Positions 1 through 9,486 of a stretch of DNA of 64,000 nucleotides are shown here, in pieces. Each line of letters begins with the position of its first letter. The stretch's first letter is position 1. The position numbers were made by a program, and so were the translations under genes. The DNA comes from Leptasterias polaris (lineage: Eukaryota; Echinodermata; Asteroidea; Forcipulatida; Asteriidae): NCBI GenBank assembly GCA_037783415.1, contig JAZGTN010000003.1, positions 6,362,501 to 6,426,500 of the forward strand, read 5' to 3'. The notes beneath the pieces were generated by a model. That model was not told where the DNA came from. It saw nothing but the letters and a program-made list of their open reading frames with translations, and searched no databases.

Positions 1-206
1 TCAGATTGTGTATTCCTGTTCGGGATAATTCTTCCTGCATGGACACATTCTCTCCGGTTTTTTGGCAATATCTCAAAAATGTGACCACATTTTGAAGTGA
101 CATTTTCACAGGTTAGTTTTATTGTACAGTATATCTACATTTATATAGGATTAAAACAATTGATTTGAATGGTTTCAAAAACCACAGGTATACTTTGCCT
201 TTAAGT
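1..206 (-). repeat. MITE family C, copy cut by left edge
   Basis: Reverse-oriented end matching the copies at 45143 and 46891: the terminal stretch ACAGGTATACTTTGCCTTT, then the ATATAGGATTAAAACA block and the TCAGATTGTGTATTCC block. The other end is outside the window. Confidence 0.6.
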
Positions 207-242
207 GGGATTCTAAACAGTCTTTCATTGACAAAATAAATT

Positions 243-445
243 ATTAATGGCTAGAAAAAAAAGTCACTTTTTGACAGAAAATAATCCAACACAGGGAACG
301 GGAAAAAGTTATTTAATCCCAAAACAAATTCTTAATGGCTAGAATTTTTTGTAATAATGGCTAGAAAAAACCCCTCACTTTTTGACAGAAAATAATCCAA
401 CACGGGTGACGGAAAATAGTTGTTTAATGCCGAAGCAAACTGGTT
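243..445. repeat. direct duplication of about 110 bp
   Basis: TAATGGCTAGAAAAAA followed by TCACTTTTTGACAGAAAATA and ACGGGAAAAAGTT/ACGGAAAATAGTT occurs twice, with starts near 245 and 355, immediately before carboxypeptidase exon 4. Confidence 0.65.
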
Positions 446-500
446 CATTAATGAAGTTTGGATGAACTAGATTTAAATGACAGGGAAGTGAGTCAGTTAC

Positions 501-602
501 CTTGATGCCATCAATACTGCGTCTTTCAAAGGACTGAGTCACCGTAAACTTAGAGACGACATCACTGTGTTCTGCTGCCATGTCACTGACCCACTGATTG
601 AT
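501..602 (-). CDS. carboxypeptidase exon 4 (start of mature enzyme)
   Basis: 34 whole codons, INQWVSDMAAEH to SIDGIK, aligned with the region of M14A enzymes before the HxxE zinc motif. The donor GTAACT points to further exons left of the window. Confidence 0.82.
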
Positions 603-3600
603 CTAAATTATTCATAATAAAATGGCAAGATCATTTTACAAATTAGTTGATAAAAGTTACAAGAAGTCTACAAAGGCTGAAAAACTTGTAAACATTTTAA
701 CGACAACTTTGTTATTAGTACAGTACTTTCTGCAGCCCTCGCCATGTACATGCAAGCAATAGATGTTTCAAGTTGCTAAATAAAGTTGAAACACGCACTA
801 GACTGGTCCTGTCTTCATCGGTCAGGATAAAGACAGGCTCACAGGCATTGGTATTACAAACCCTGTGGTTGCATTTGATGAGACATATTGCCTGCTGTGA
901 TGTGCGCATAGACGCTTCAGAGATCTTTTTTTTTCAATTCACGTTGCACACAATCACAATCATGATCATGTGCAGATGTTTGTCAACCCAGTAAATTGAG
1001 GTGCTCTGCTTGTTCTCCCATTGTTTGAACTACGTCCCCATTGGTTTTGTTCAAGAAAACAAGGCAAGGACATTCTCGCTCTTTCAAAAGATCCGAATTC
1101 CTTTTGTTAAAGTCCCTCGTTTCAACTGGTAGACAAGCCCACGTGCTGGAAGGTGTGTCATTTTGTGTTGAACTATAATAAAAGTGGGTCAAAGGTACAT
1201 CACCTATGCCATCGGATTATAAGGCCAGTATCTGATGTTCTTCATAAGCCTCAAAGTAATGGCATCAAATGTTCAGGCTACGCACTCACAAACTTTAAGA
1301 CACAGGCTGTGGTTAAAATCAAAACCACTCTGCCATAAACTATACAAGACTAGACTTCTATTGAACCCATCAATTGTCATCACCTTAAAAATAACAGTGA
1401 TAATTTATACAAAAGCTAAACAAATTACGTTTATGGTCCTTAATCATTGAAATTACTGTAGCAAACTGTTAGGGTGCGAATAAAGCAGAAGTCAAAGAGT
1501 GGCCTACTAAGAAACACTCAACAGCAATAACAAGGTTTATCTTCGGGGGAACAAGGGGGGGGGGGTGCAAAAAAATGTCTAGAGTCATTTCTGGTCAATA
1601 ACAGTTGTAGTTTCTGCGTGTATTTTTCTTAATAATGCCATTTTACAACTTGTTATGCCATTTACTATTTTTGTAAGATAATCTGTCATGGAAGTAATAA
1701 CCCCGTTTGCCAACCTTTTCCCCTTAGTTACTACGCCACTGGAAACACCCAAGAACAAACCTTGTCGTAGGTGTTATATTGATCGTATCTGAAGTCCGCG
1801 AGGCCTTTGCTAGTTGACCTGGTCCTCATGGCGCTCATCTGCCCATCAATCACAGCCTGAACATCCCCAATCATCACAGAGAAGTCCAGCTTCTTCGATA
1901 CAAGGAAGGAGACAATTTCATCCTCTCTATCTGGTGGTACCATGATGTCGACAGGACGACCGGGATTATTGCTCCAAAACTCCACCTTACCGAATGAAAT
2001 GACAAAGAATAGTATGATAATGCCTGGTTGAGGGCAGTGTTCTCCCTTAACAGTGGTCTGCTGGCCAAACGCTAGTTGAAACACATGAGGACCGGTCAAA
2101 AAAGTGGTCCGGCTGGCTGGTCCAGTGTTGTAATGCATCCCCATCTTGTTTCAAATATGGACTAGTGAACAAGTTGGTGGACTAGTGAAATGACAAGCTA
2201 ACTGGTCCTGCTAGCCAGCCACTAAAAAAATTAAGCGCGAACACTGGAAGGTTCTTTAGTGTTCAACAGAACCAAAATTTCATAGAGCTGCTTTACGGCT
2301 GATTCTGAGCTTACGTACCAGTTTCTATTTCATAGCGCTGCTAACCGTAAGCACACGAAGGGCATGCTAACCTTCCGGTGCTTACTGCACAATAATGAAT
2401 GACGTAACAATGCAAATCCATTGTGAACGCGCAAGGTGGCTGCCTTATTTTCTTGCTAACCTGTGAAATACGCTTATGCCTAAATTTTTCTGCTACAGTT
2501 AGCACAAAAATTTGCTTATCGTTAAGCAGCTCTATGAAATTGGGCCCAGTTGATTAAAAAATTCTCCTCAAGACGAGCAGATTTTTCTCAGGACCAACAC
2601 TTCTCAAAAAAATATTTTAATCACAGAGCTTTTAAAATCATAAACGAGTAAACCTTCTAATCAAACTTTATACTTAATTCAAAAAATTGAAAAATTTAAA
2701 TAAGTCTGTAAATACTTTCAAGTTGTGCATATTTAATTTGACTTTAGGGTGAACCATTGCTTTTGGAAGGATACTGGTGTATTGTTGTGAATACAGTCTA
2801 TTGTTAGAGACTTTTGTAGCACATGGACAACAAAGACCAGTCGAAGACAAGTGTCTGCACTTTATGTGACCAATTATATAAATGAAATAACAAACCTGTG
2901 AAAGTTTAAGCTCAATCGGTCATCGGAGTCAAAAGAAATTAGTGAAAACCTCTTAAATGTTTTTACCATTTAAAAAAAAAGGGTTTGGGACTCACAAGAT
3001 CAAAACTTATTGTGCAACTCAATTCTCAAAAACTACAGCATTTCAAGAGAAATTATTTTAATGGAAGTTTTCCATCAATGTTATCTGTGTTGATAGAGGA
3101 CTGAGAAGGGATCATGGTATTTTGTCACACTACAGCAATGACTCACTACCATCCTTTGTTTAGACCTTGCTGGACTTTACATAAACCTTTGTTGAAGTTG
3201 TTTTTCTTCATTGCATCTGAGGAAGTGTTTGTTGCTACGAAAGCTTAAATGCAGATATACTCGTTTTACTACGTCATTAAAGTGCTACAATAATTTGTGC
3301 AGTTACCTGACTAACACAGCTACCAACCATTTATCATCTGTATACCATGTAAGTTATGTGTAAATACGTAAACATAAATGTATAGTCTCACTCTTACCAA
3401 TGTTGTGCACAACCTTTAAATTTTTTTATTGTTTCTTTGGCGCAATTTTTACTTTAAGTATTACCTTTGATTCAATGTCCCTCAGCCATGTTGAATCAAC
3501 ACTGTCCGATGGTTCAATGCGAAGAACCTTAAATCTACACAGAGAGAATAAAAACAAATTTTGGCCTCACAAATGGTTAATATGTTGCTCAAGATAACAA

Positions 3601-4008
3601 TAGGTTTACATAATCAGTGCACAATTATTGTTCAATGTTGTGTAATAATAAAAACAGTAATAATAATGTGCAGTTCTTTATCACACTTTCAAAGCGCTCA
3701 ATATTTGTTATACAAGGAATGTGGTCCCATTAATTTACATTAATGTAGCAGTTTTCAGGGTGCTGCGGTGCAATCTGCAGCCAACCATACCAACAGTTGT
3801 TCCTATTTTTAGAAAGGTGACCCGGGTCTCAACTCGACAAGCCATGCTTTTTAGAGACACCCCCCACTTAATCACCCTTTATTCTTAATTTATTCCTGTA
3901 CACACATTCAATATTGATTGATTGAGTGGAAAGTATTAAATCATACCCGTCATATCTTGTTTCCGCAGCCACAAGTACGGCCAAAGCCAACAGCAATATC
4001 CCTCTCAT
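501..4008 (-). CDS. M14A carboxypeptidase (A/B type), 5' part; 3' exons beyond left edge
   Basis: Secreted zinc carboxypeptidase zymogen that would trim C-terminal residues from peptides, probably digestive. Four exons on the minus strand join in frame: 4008-3947, 3534-3465, 1985-1761 and 602-501, giving 153 residues. The order is a signal peptide (residues 1 to about 16, start MRGILLLALAVLVAAE), then an activation propeptide with VLRIEP, VEFW and DVQAVIDGQ signatures that follow the pancreatic procarboxypeptidase pattern, then YDQYNTYDK and a segment ending SFERRSIDGIK that matches the first strands of the mature enzyme. The zinc-binding His/Glu exons are not in the window, so A versus B specificity cannot be told. 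An in-frame upstream ATG near 4074 exists, but the chosen start gives a textbook signal peptide. All boundaries are GT-AG. Family assignment is from recalled alignments. Confidence 0.86.
1761..1985 (-). CDS. carboxypeptidase exon 3 (propeptide body)
   Basis: 75 whole codons, phase 0 on both sides. It contains VEFWSNNPGRPVDIMVPP and MIGDVQAVIDGQ, the most diagnostic propeptide stretch, and ends at YNTYDK, close to where the activation cleavage region and enzyme start are expected. Confidence 0.86.
2036..2255. repeat. dispersed repeat shared with 17215-17372
   Basis: Shares CAGTGGTCYGCTGGCCAAA and GACTAGTGAA..TGACAAGCTAA with 17215-17372, in the same orientation. A degenerate DNA element is likely. 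Confidence 0.45.
2272..2547. repeat. foldback MITE family D
   Basis: Starts ATTTCATAGAGCTGCTTTAC and ends GCAGCTCTATGAAATTGGGC, inverted copies of each other. Other members at 5607-5857 and 21853-23795. Confidence 0.65.
2820..3412 (-). repeat. MITE family A copy, interrupted
   Basis: Reverse-oriented relative of 42867-43200. Ends carry CAAAGACCAG...ATGTGACC and CCAATGTTGTGCACAAC. The middle (about 3100-3330) holds an unrelated insertion with CTTCATTGCATCTGAGGAAG, a motif also found inverted near 4580. Confidence 0.6.
3465..3534 (-). CDS. carboxypeptidase exon 2 (propeptide start)
   Basis: The acceptor TCTCTGTGTAG and the donor GTAATA frame a 70-base exon. Its first base completes the split Gly codon. 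FKVLRIEPSDS matches the opening strand of procarboxypeptidase activation peptides. Confidence 0.82.
3947..4008 (-). CDS. carboxypeptidase exon 1 (signal peptide)
   Basis: Encodes MRGILLLALAVLVAAETRYD plus two bases of Gly. The hydrophobic core and Ala-rich cleavage region fit a secretory signal. The donor GTATGA follows, phase 2. Confidence 0.82.
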
Positions 4009-4496
4009 CTCAGCCTTAGAGTTGCCAACACCACTACCAAGTACTAAAGCTCCTGGTGTGTGCCGAGTCATCAAATCCCAAACTTACAGTGTCAGAACTT
4101 ACAGTGGTGTTGGGTTGAACCTATACTGTTAACCCCTATCATTGCTGATTAACAGTTTTGAGAAATGCCTGGGAGTGCAACAGGTGTGCAACCCTTATCA
4201 CAATTGATGTACATAATACATCGGTTGGCCATATTGTCAATCTCACAAAGAAGATTTCTGATATAAATTAATTACCAAAATGAAACCTGAACAAAATAAT
4301 TTCTCCAGAACACATATTTATTTTGTAAACGTGCAGCGTGTTCATAGTACAGTGGTTCTATATGAACATGAATTACAAATATTATTCAGTGAACGTGATT
4401 AAACAAAAAACAAATTAAACAAAATCTCACATGAACTAAGGAAATTAGGGATGTAGTTTCATTATAGTGTCCTTTTTCTTAATATTACATCCTGGG

Positions 4497-4800
4497 TTAA
4501 AACAATGAAGATAGTGGTAGCACTTAATGACTTACTAATTACATTTAAAAAAATGCATGAGCTTTCGTAGTAACAACTACTTCATCAGATGCAATGAAGG
4601 AGACAAGTCAAATACATGCGGTATATATACAAGAAAGTTACAGGTGAATGAATTCAATAACAATGGTTAAAGTAGGTGATATAGAGCATCTATTCCTGAT
4701 AGTGGGACAGGGAACCACGATCCATATTAAGTTATTTTTTTAATGTAGTTAGTTAGTCGTTAAGTGCTTCCACTATCTTCATTGTTTTATCTACCAGACT
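4497..4800. repeat. foldback repeat
   Basis: AACAATGAAGATAGTGGTAG near 4501 is inverted as CACTATCTTCATTGTTTTAT near 4770. The interior contains ACTACTTCATCAGATGCAATG, shared with the insertion at 3100-3330. Confidence 0.55.
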
Positions 4801-5606
4801 AACACGGCAATTTTTTGTTGTTATCCTGGGCCAACGATTCTTACACTTGACTATATCTTATGGTTTATGTGATAAACTCACTACGTGCCCTGCGTTATTG
4901 GTTTTTTTTTCAACTCACAATACAAATAATATTTACTTTCAATCAAGGATTAGTCAAATATAAACAGAATTTAGTAATTGACTCAGCATTTATTACAGCT
5001 TCAACTTAGTTTAAAGATATGGTCATAGATTGTTTTTGTCAACATAATGCTGATTTAAAGGCAAAGTCATAAAGAAAGATACAATAAAAGTCACATATGA
5101 AGTTTTAGCTGCACACAGCATTACAGTGTCTACTTGAGAAAACAGCAAAAAAACTGTCTGGGCATTTTCACAAGAACAATGAATCCATTCATGTTTAGCG
5201 AGGTGCCAGCGGGTACCAACCGCATCACTGGCCGCAGCATACACGAACGGACACCAACCAAGCCAACCCTCCGAAATATGAGAAACGATTAATGCATGAA
5301 CCGTTTCTCAGTTTCAAATGTTTTGGGGTGAAAAATTATCCAAACTGTAATACTTAGAACATGTAGAAGGGAATCCTTTTTCAAAATAGTTTATACAATC
5401 AACAGCTGCAGTGCTTCTCACCAAGTGAACATTTTATGGTCATTAATTGTTGAAGTAATTACCAATCTATAACCCAACCTTCAACTTAGATAAGAGAATC
5501 CCATCACTTTATAGTCAAATAAGTACAAATTACTATGCTGTGGCTATTACAGAGAGGCACTTGAAGATTTTTGTTATGAATAATTGTTTTCTGCTTGAGT
5601 AGAACA

Positions 5607-5857
5607 GGGCCCAATTTCATGGATCTGCTTACCGCCGAATTCTGCTCTTGCGATCACCATTCTCCGCTAACCGATCAAGCGCCGAATTTCTGCGCCAGCT
5701 GTGTACGCGCAGAATTCCTAGTAACGTGGACTACACACACGCAGAACCAAAAATTCCCTGCTCACCTGTGAAATACGCTTGACGTAAGCGTGGAACTAAT
5801 TGCTTCCGTAAGCGCCGATTCTTTGCTTACGGTAAGCAGAGCCATGAAATTGGGCCC
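5607..5857. repeat. foldback MITE family D, full copy
   Basis: GGGCCCAATTTCATGGATCT at the left and its inverse GCCATGAAATTGGGCCC at the right. The interior is imperfectly palindromic (GCTTACCG / CGGTAAGC). About 250 bp. Confidence 0.75.
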
Positions 5858-6021
5858 AGGTTTGTGATCGTACAAAGAGGAATAATCCTGAAATGGAAAG
5901 CAGTTTCCTCATGGATGAGAAACACTGACTTTCCAGCAACCATTTTAACCATAACTGTGGGTGTTGTGATTGGAGGCACAACCCGGCACTGAACTCAATA
6001 GAAAAAGTAGAAAAAATCAAT

Positions 6022-6282
6022 ATGCAAAATGCAACTAAGCCCACCTTGCAGTCGGATTTGGGTATACTGTCAAATGAAACATTGATGCTAGTCGGGAACA
6101 TTCCCAAACAACCTGGTTCAAAATGGACACAGTCATCATTAGAAACTCAGATACTGTCCCTTGGTGGAAGAGTTGTAAAAAACTTACCTTGGAACACCAA
6201 GGGACGATCATCAAAAATGTACAATCTACTTATTAATGCAAACGCAATACTACATTCCAAAAAAGTACCAGACTCTGTCTGA
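6022..6282 (+). other. unexplained ORF with weak BRCT-like pattern
   Basis: 86-codon ORF; the frame is open a little upstream (NSIEKVEKIN). TLMLVGNIP, then LETQILSLGGRVVKNLP, looks like strand-helix-Gly-Gly of a BRCT fold, but no conserved Trp or second half is seen. On the other strand a good donor (CCAAG then GTAAGT) lies at about 6185-6195. Could be an orphan exon, a gene relic or chance. Confidence 0.22.
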
Positions 6283-6419
6283 GAAGCTTTTTTAAGTGTA
6301 TTGAAGAAATTGTACTTGTAAATCAAGATTACAAGCATGAACTAGGGAGAGTACTAGGCAACATAAATAACTAACTGTATACAGTACTGTGTAGATGCAT
6401 TAACCACATGAAATAAATT

Positions 6420-6722
6420 TGTAGGCTGGCATAGTTTATCCATCTTTCAAAACCTTAGTGGATGATATTGAATAGTCAGACAGTACGAGAGTTGACTGTG
6501 TACTGTGTTCATGCATTCAATACATGATATCATATTGCAGGTTGGCATAGAATATCCATCATTCATAGCCACAGTGGACAATATTGAATGGTCAGACAGT
6601 AAGAGAGTTAGATGCAGTTCACTATCTAGACGCATTCAGTACAAGCTATCCTATTGCAGAAAGGCATAGTTTATCCATCATTCACAGTCACAGTAGACGA
6701 CATTGAATGGTCAGACAGTAGG
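6420..6722. repeat. three tandem copies of about 117 bp
   Basis: GGCATAGTTTATCCATC-type starts at 6428, 6544 and 6663, each followed by a block ending ATTGAATGGTCAGACAGTA. Copies differ by scattered substitutions. Confidence 0.7.
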
Positions 6723-7199
6723 AAAATTAACTGGACAAATAAAAATCCTTGCAAGTCCAGCAATCAAAGTTCCTATCCAATGAAACTGTCATCCTCAAAC
6801 AATTAATAAGTACTTATCTGGGCAGGCGAACAGAAGCAACTCAATATGTTTGAACCTTTTCATCACCATTCCTCCCTCATATTCACTCAGCTCGATGATT
6901 CAAAACAGAGTTGCAAGCTTTCATGTCTGCTCGGACGGTTTGACTCAAGTTGGTATATGCTGATGTGTAAGGGGGCAACCTCTGGACCAGTTACCAATCT
7001 AAAGTAAGGTTGAGCTCCACCAGGCATGTAGATGCAGAGACAAACTCCTTGGTAAGCTGCTCATGAGTTCCTTGATGTTCATGATGTTTGAACGAACTAC
7101 GATTCCATTCAGCCAAACTCTTGTTGAATCAAGAGAGTTGATTCAAGCAGCTGAATATAAGAGAACAAAACATTATTATATCAATATTTCAAATAACTT

Positions 7200-7400
7200 G
7201 GGGTTGGACATAGAAAAATTAACTAGAGGGAGACTTGAACCTGTGGCCTCCGGATTAACGTACCGGAGCTCTACCAATCGAGGTATCTAGCACTATGTTT
7301 TGTCAATATCTTTGTTCAGGGGTGCCAGTCAGAAGCCATACAACCTGTAACTGCCGTATAGCCAGGGATCACACCCAAGGTTGCAATACAACCTGGGAAG
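7200..7400 (-). repeat. SINE with tRNA-like internal promoter
   Basis: On the minus strand a tRNA-like segment (GATTGGTAGAGCTCC as A box; GGTTCAAGTCT as B box) follows a leader with CTGGCTATACGGCAGTT. A related plus-strand copy is at 44690-44935. A 5-6 bp anticodon-like stem is present, but the loop is 9 bases, so it is not a working tRNA gene. Confidence 0.55.
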
Positions 7401-9286
7401 CGGCTTCAGAGGGATCACCTGAAGGGGATGTGACTTTTTCATTTCAAATATTTATTAAATATTAATCGTTCAACCCCAAATTATTATATAGTTTGGTAAG
7501 TCAGTTTCCCTTGTGGTTTATTAGTTGATATTTGAAATAAAAAGTTGCATCCCCTTAAGGTTCAAATCCCGCTCCAGTAAATTTGTCTTTGTTCAATCCC
7601 AACATTAAATAAATCTTTAATAAGTAAATGCCCATTATTTTGTTTTTACCCAACACTAATGTACACTCAGTGCTTTCCCAAGTTCTAAAGGCCCCGAGAA
7701 AGGACTGTGAGCATATAGTACTTATCACACGTCGGTGTAGGATAAAAACGTTGGGGTTTTTTGAAAAATAAGCAATTATGTAATTACAACATTACCCCCT
7801 TGGCCCATTGGTACATTTCTTGAGCACTTCACACCAACATGTTTGGACTAAGATAAGATTGGAACGCCTGACCCAGTGATAAGTTGTTGTTATTTTGGCC
7901 TACAGTCCCTAGTCTTCTGCAGTCCGACAATTTCCTAAACGGGATCTTGGAGGGTTTGGGAGGGTAAGGGTTCCAAGCCCCCTTGGCTCATTCACCATTC
8001 AGTCATGATTTTGCAGCCAATTGTGAGCGGTCTTTCTGACCAAGACCCACACAAAGTCCACGGCCATAATTACGGTCACTCACACCCAAACCTTTGGACT
8101 CTGATTACAGTGGTATTCCTAAACCCATGATAATAATGATCAGTTAAACGTACGGACCTTGATCAAACAGAAACATCTGTTCAGTTTTAATGGGATTTGG
8201 GATGATTAGGGTTAACCATACCCACTTCACATATTAAACAATCTTGACCATGCCTTTTTTGGAACTTTTCAGACATAGTGTGAGAAGGTAATTATGTTGT
8301 TGAGAATATCATTGTCACAATGGAACCTTGACTAAATAAAGTAAAGACAACTGAACCATTCTCATAAAATGCACCAGGATTTCTTTTTCTCTTTCGAAGA
8401 ATTATGGAATGTCATACCAAAAATAGGCCAGAACCTTGGCCATAAGCAACGGCCAATAATTGGCCATGGTATGCTGGAATCTTATACTTGCCTCCCATAT
8501 GCCGAATACAATGAAAACAATGAAGGCAGTCTATCAATTTCTCGTAATCCTTGTTTGGACAAAGGTCTGGAATCATGAATCACACACTAACCCATGGAAA
8601 AAGGGAGATTTAGAGCATGAATTCCAGTACCCCTTGTCCCTCTTTGTACAGGGGAATGGGAGCATAGCACAGAAGGTGCATGCTACACAATGGATTGTCC
8701 AGGGGCGTGTATAGTGATCAGTTGGGCAACTGATCCCAAACAAAAGAGGATGTTACAAAGTTGTTGCAGGCGTTTATAAACATCAACAATATTTCTACCC
8801 AAAAATATTTTGTGTGTTTATAGGCCAACCAGTGTGAAGTGGTTAATAACGTTTCACCAAAAGTTGACGATATCTCCAGGAGAAACTACATCAATAGGTT
8901 TTTAGAAGAGTAAATTAATTCAAGAGTAAATTTTCAATTGACACACCACACTAACATTATAACAAACTGTAACAATATTACAAAATTTGGAGGTTCTGCA
9001 GGTTCCTGGTTTAAAAAAGTAACAAAAGACTTTTTGTCTTTTGTCAAGAATTTATGTGCACATTTTGGGTTATTTAAAGTGCAGCAACTGAAATAACCGA
9101 CACTACTTTTATTGACGCTATTGTTACTAGTATGAGTTTATAACAAGTGAGATTTAAGTTTGAAATTGATCAATTTTTGGGGAGGTGAAAATTAATAAAC
9201 CTACACATTTCTCGAGCACACCAGTGAACACTACAAATTCAAACTCTAGCTGTCCAAATTACCTCGTCTTCCGCTTAGGCTAACTG

Positions 9287-9486
9287 CTATGTTGTTCCGG
9301 CTTTTCTTGACTTTTCCTCACTGTCCGGGGCAACAATTGCAAGGCACTGATCGGCAAACTCCACAAAGATGGGTTCCTGCATCAGGCCCTCTATCATCCC
9401 AGCCTTGTCCTTTGCCTTGTCAACCTCAAGAAGTAACCGCTGCAGATGCTTGTTGCATAACATTGCTTTCAGATCACCAGAATCGG
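9287..9486 (-). CDS. ZNHIT3: ZNHIT3 last coding exon
   Basis: Starts after CACATTCAG; its first two bases complete Ala. 65 further residues then the stop. It carries the helical C-terminal region ending in EPIFVEFADQCLAIV. Confidence 0.84.

Larger units (their letters stand above)
4009..9106. other. gap between carboxypeptidase and ZNHIT3: repeats, no gene recognised
   Basis: Apart from the listed foldbacks, the tandem 117-bp repeat, the SINE and the weak ORF at 6022, nothing in either strand shows conserved protein pattern or paired splice sites. Confidence 0.5.

Noticed and set aside
7210..7300. Working tRNA gene on minus strand
   Set aside because: A and B boxes are present, but the anticodon loop is 9 bases, the acceptor stem is weak, and a SINE leader is attached.
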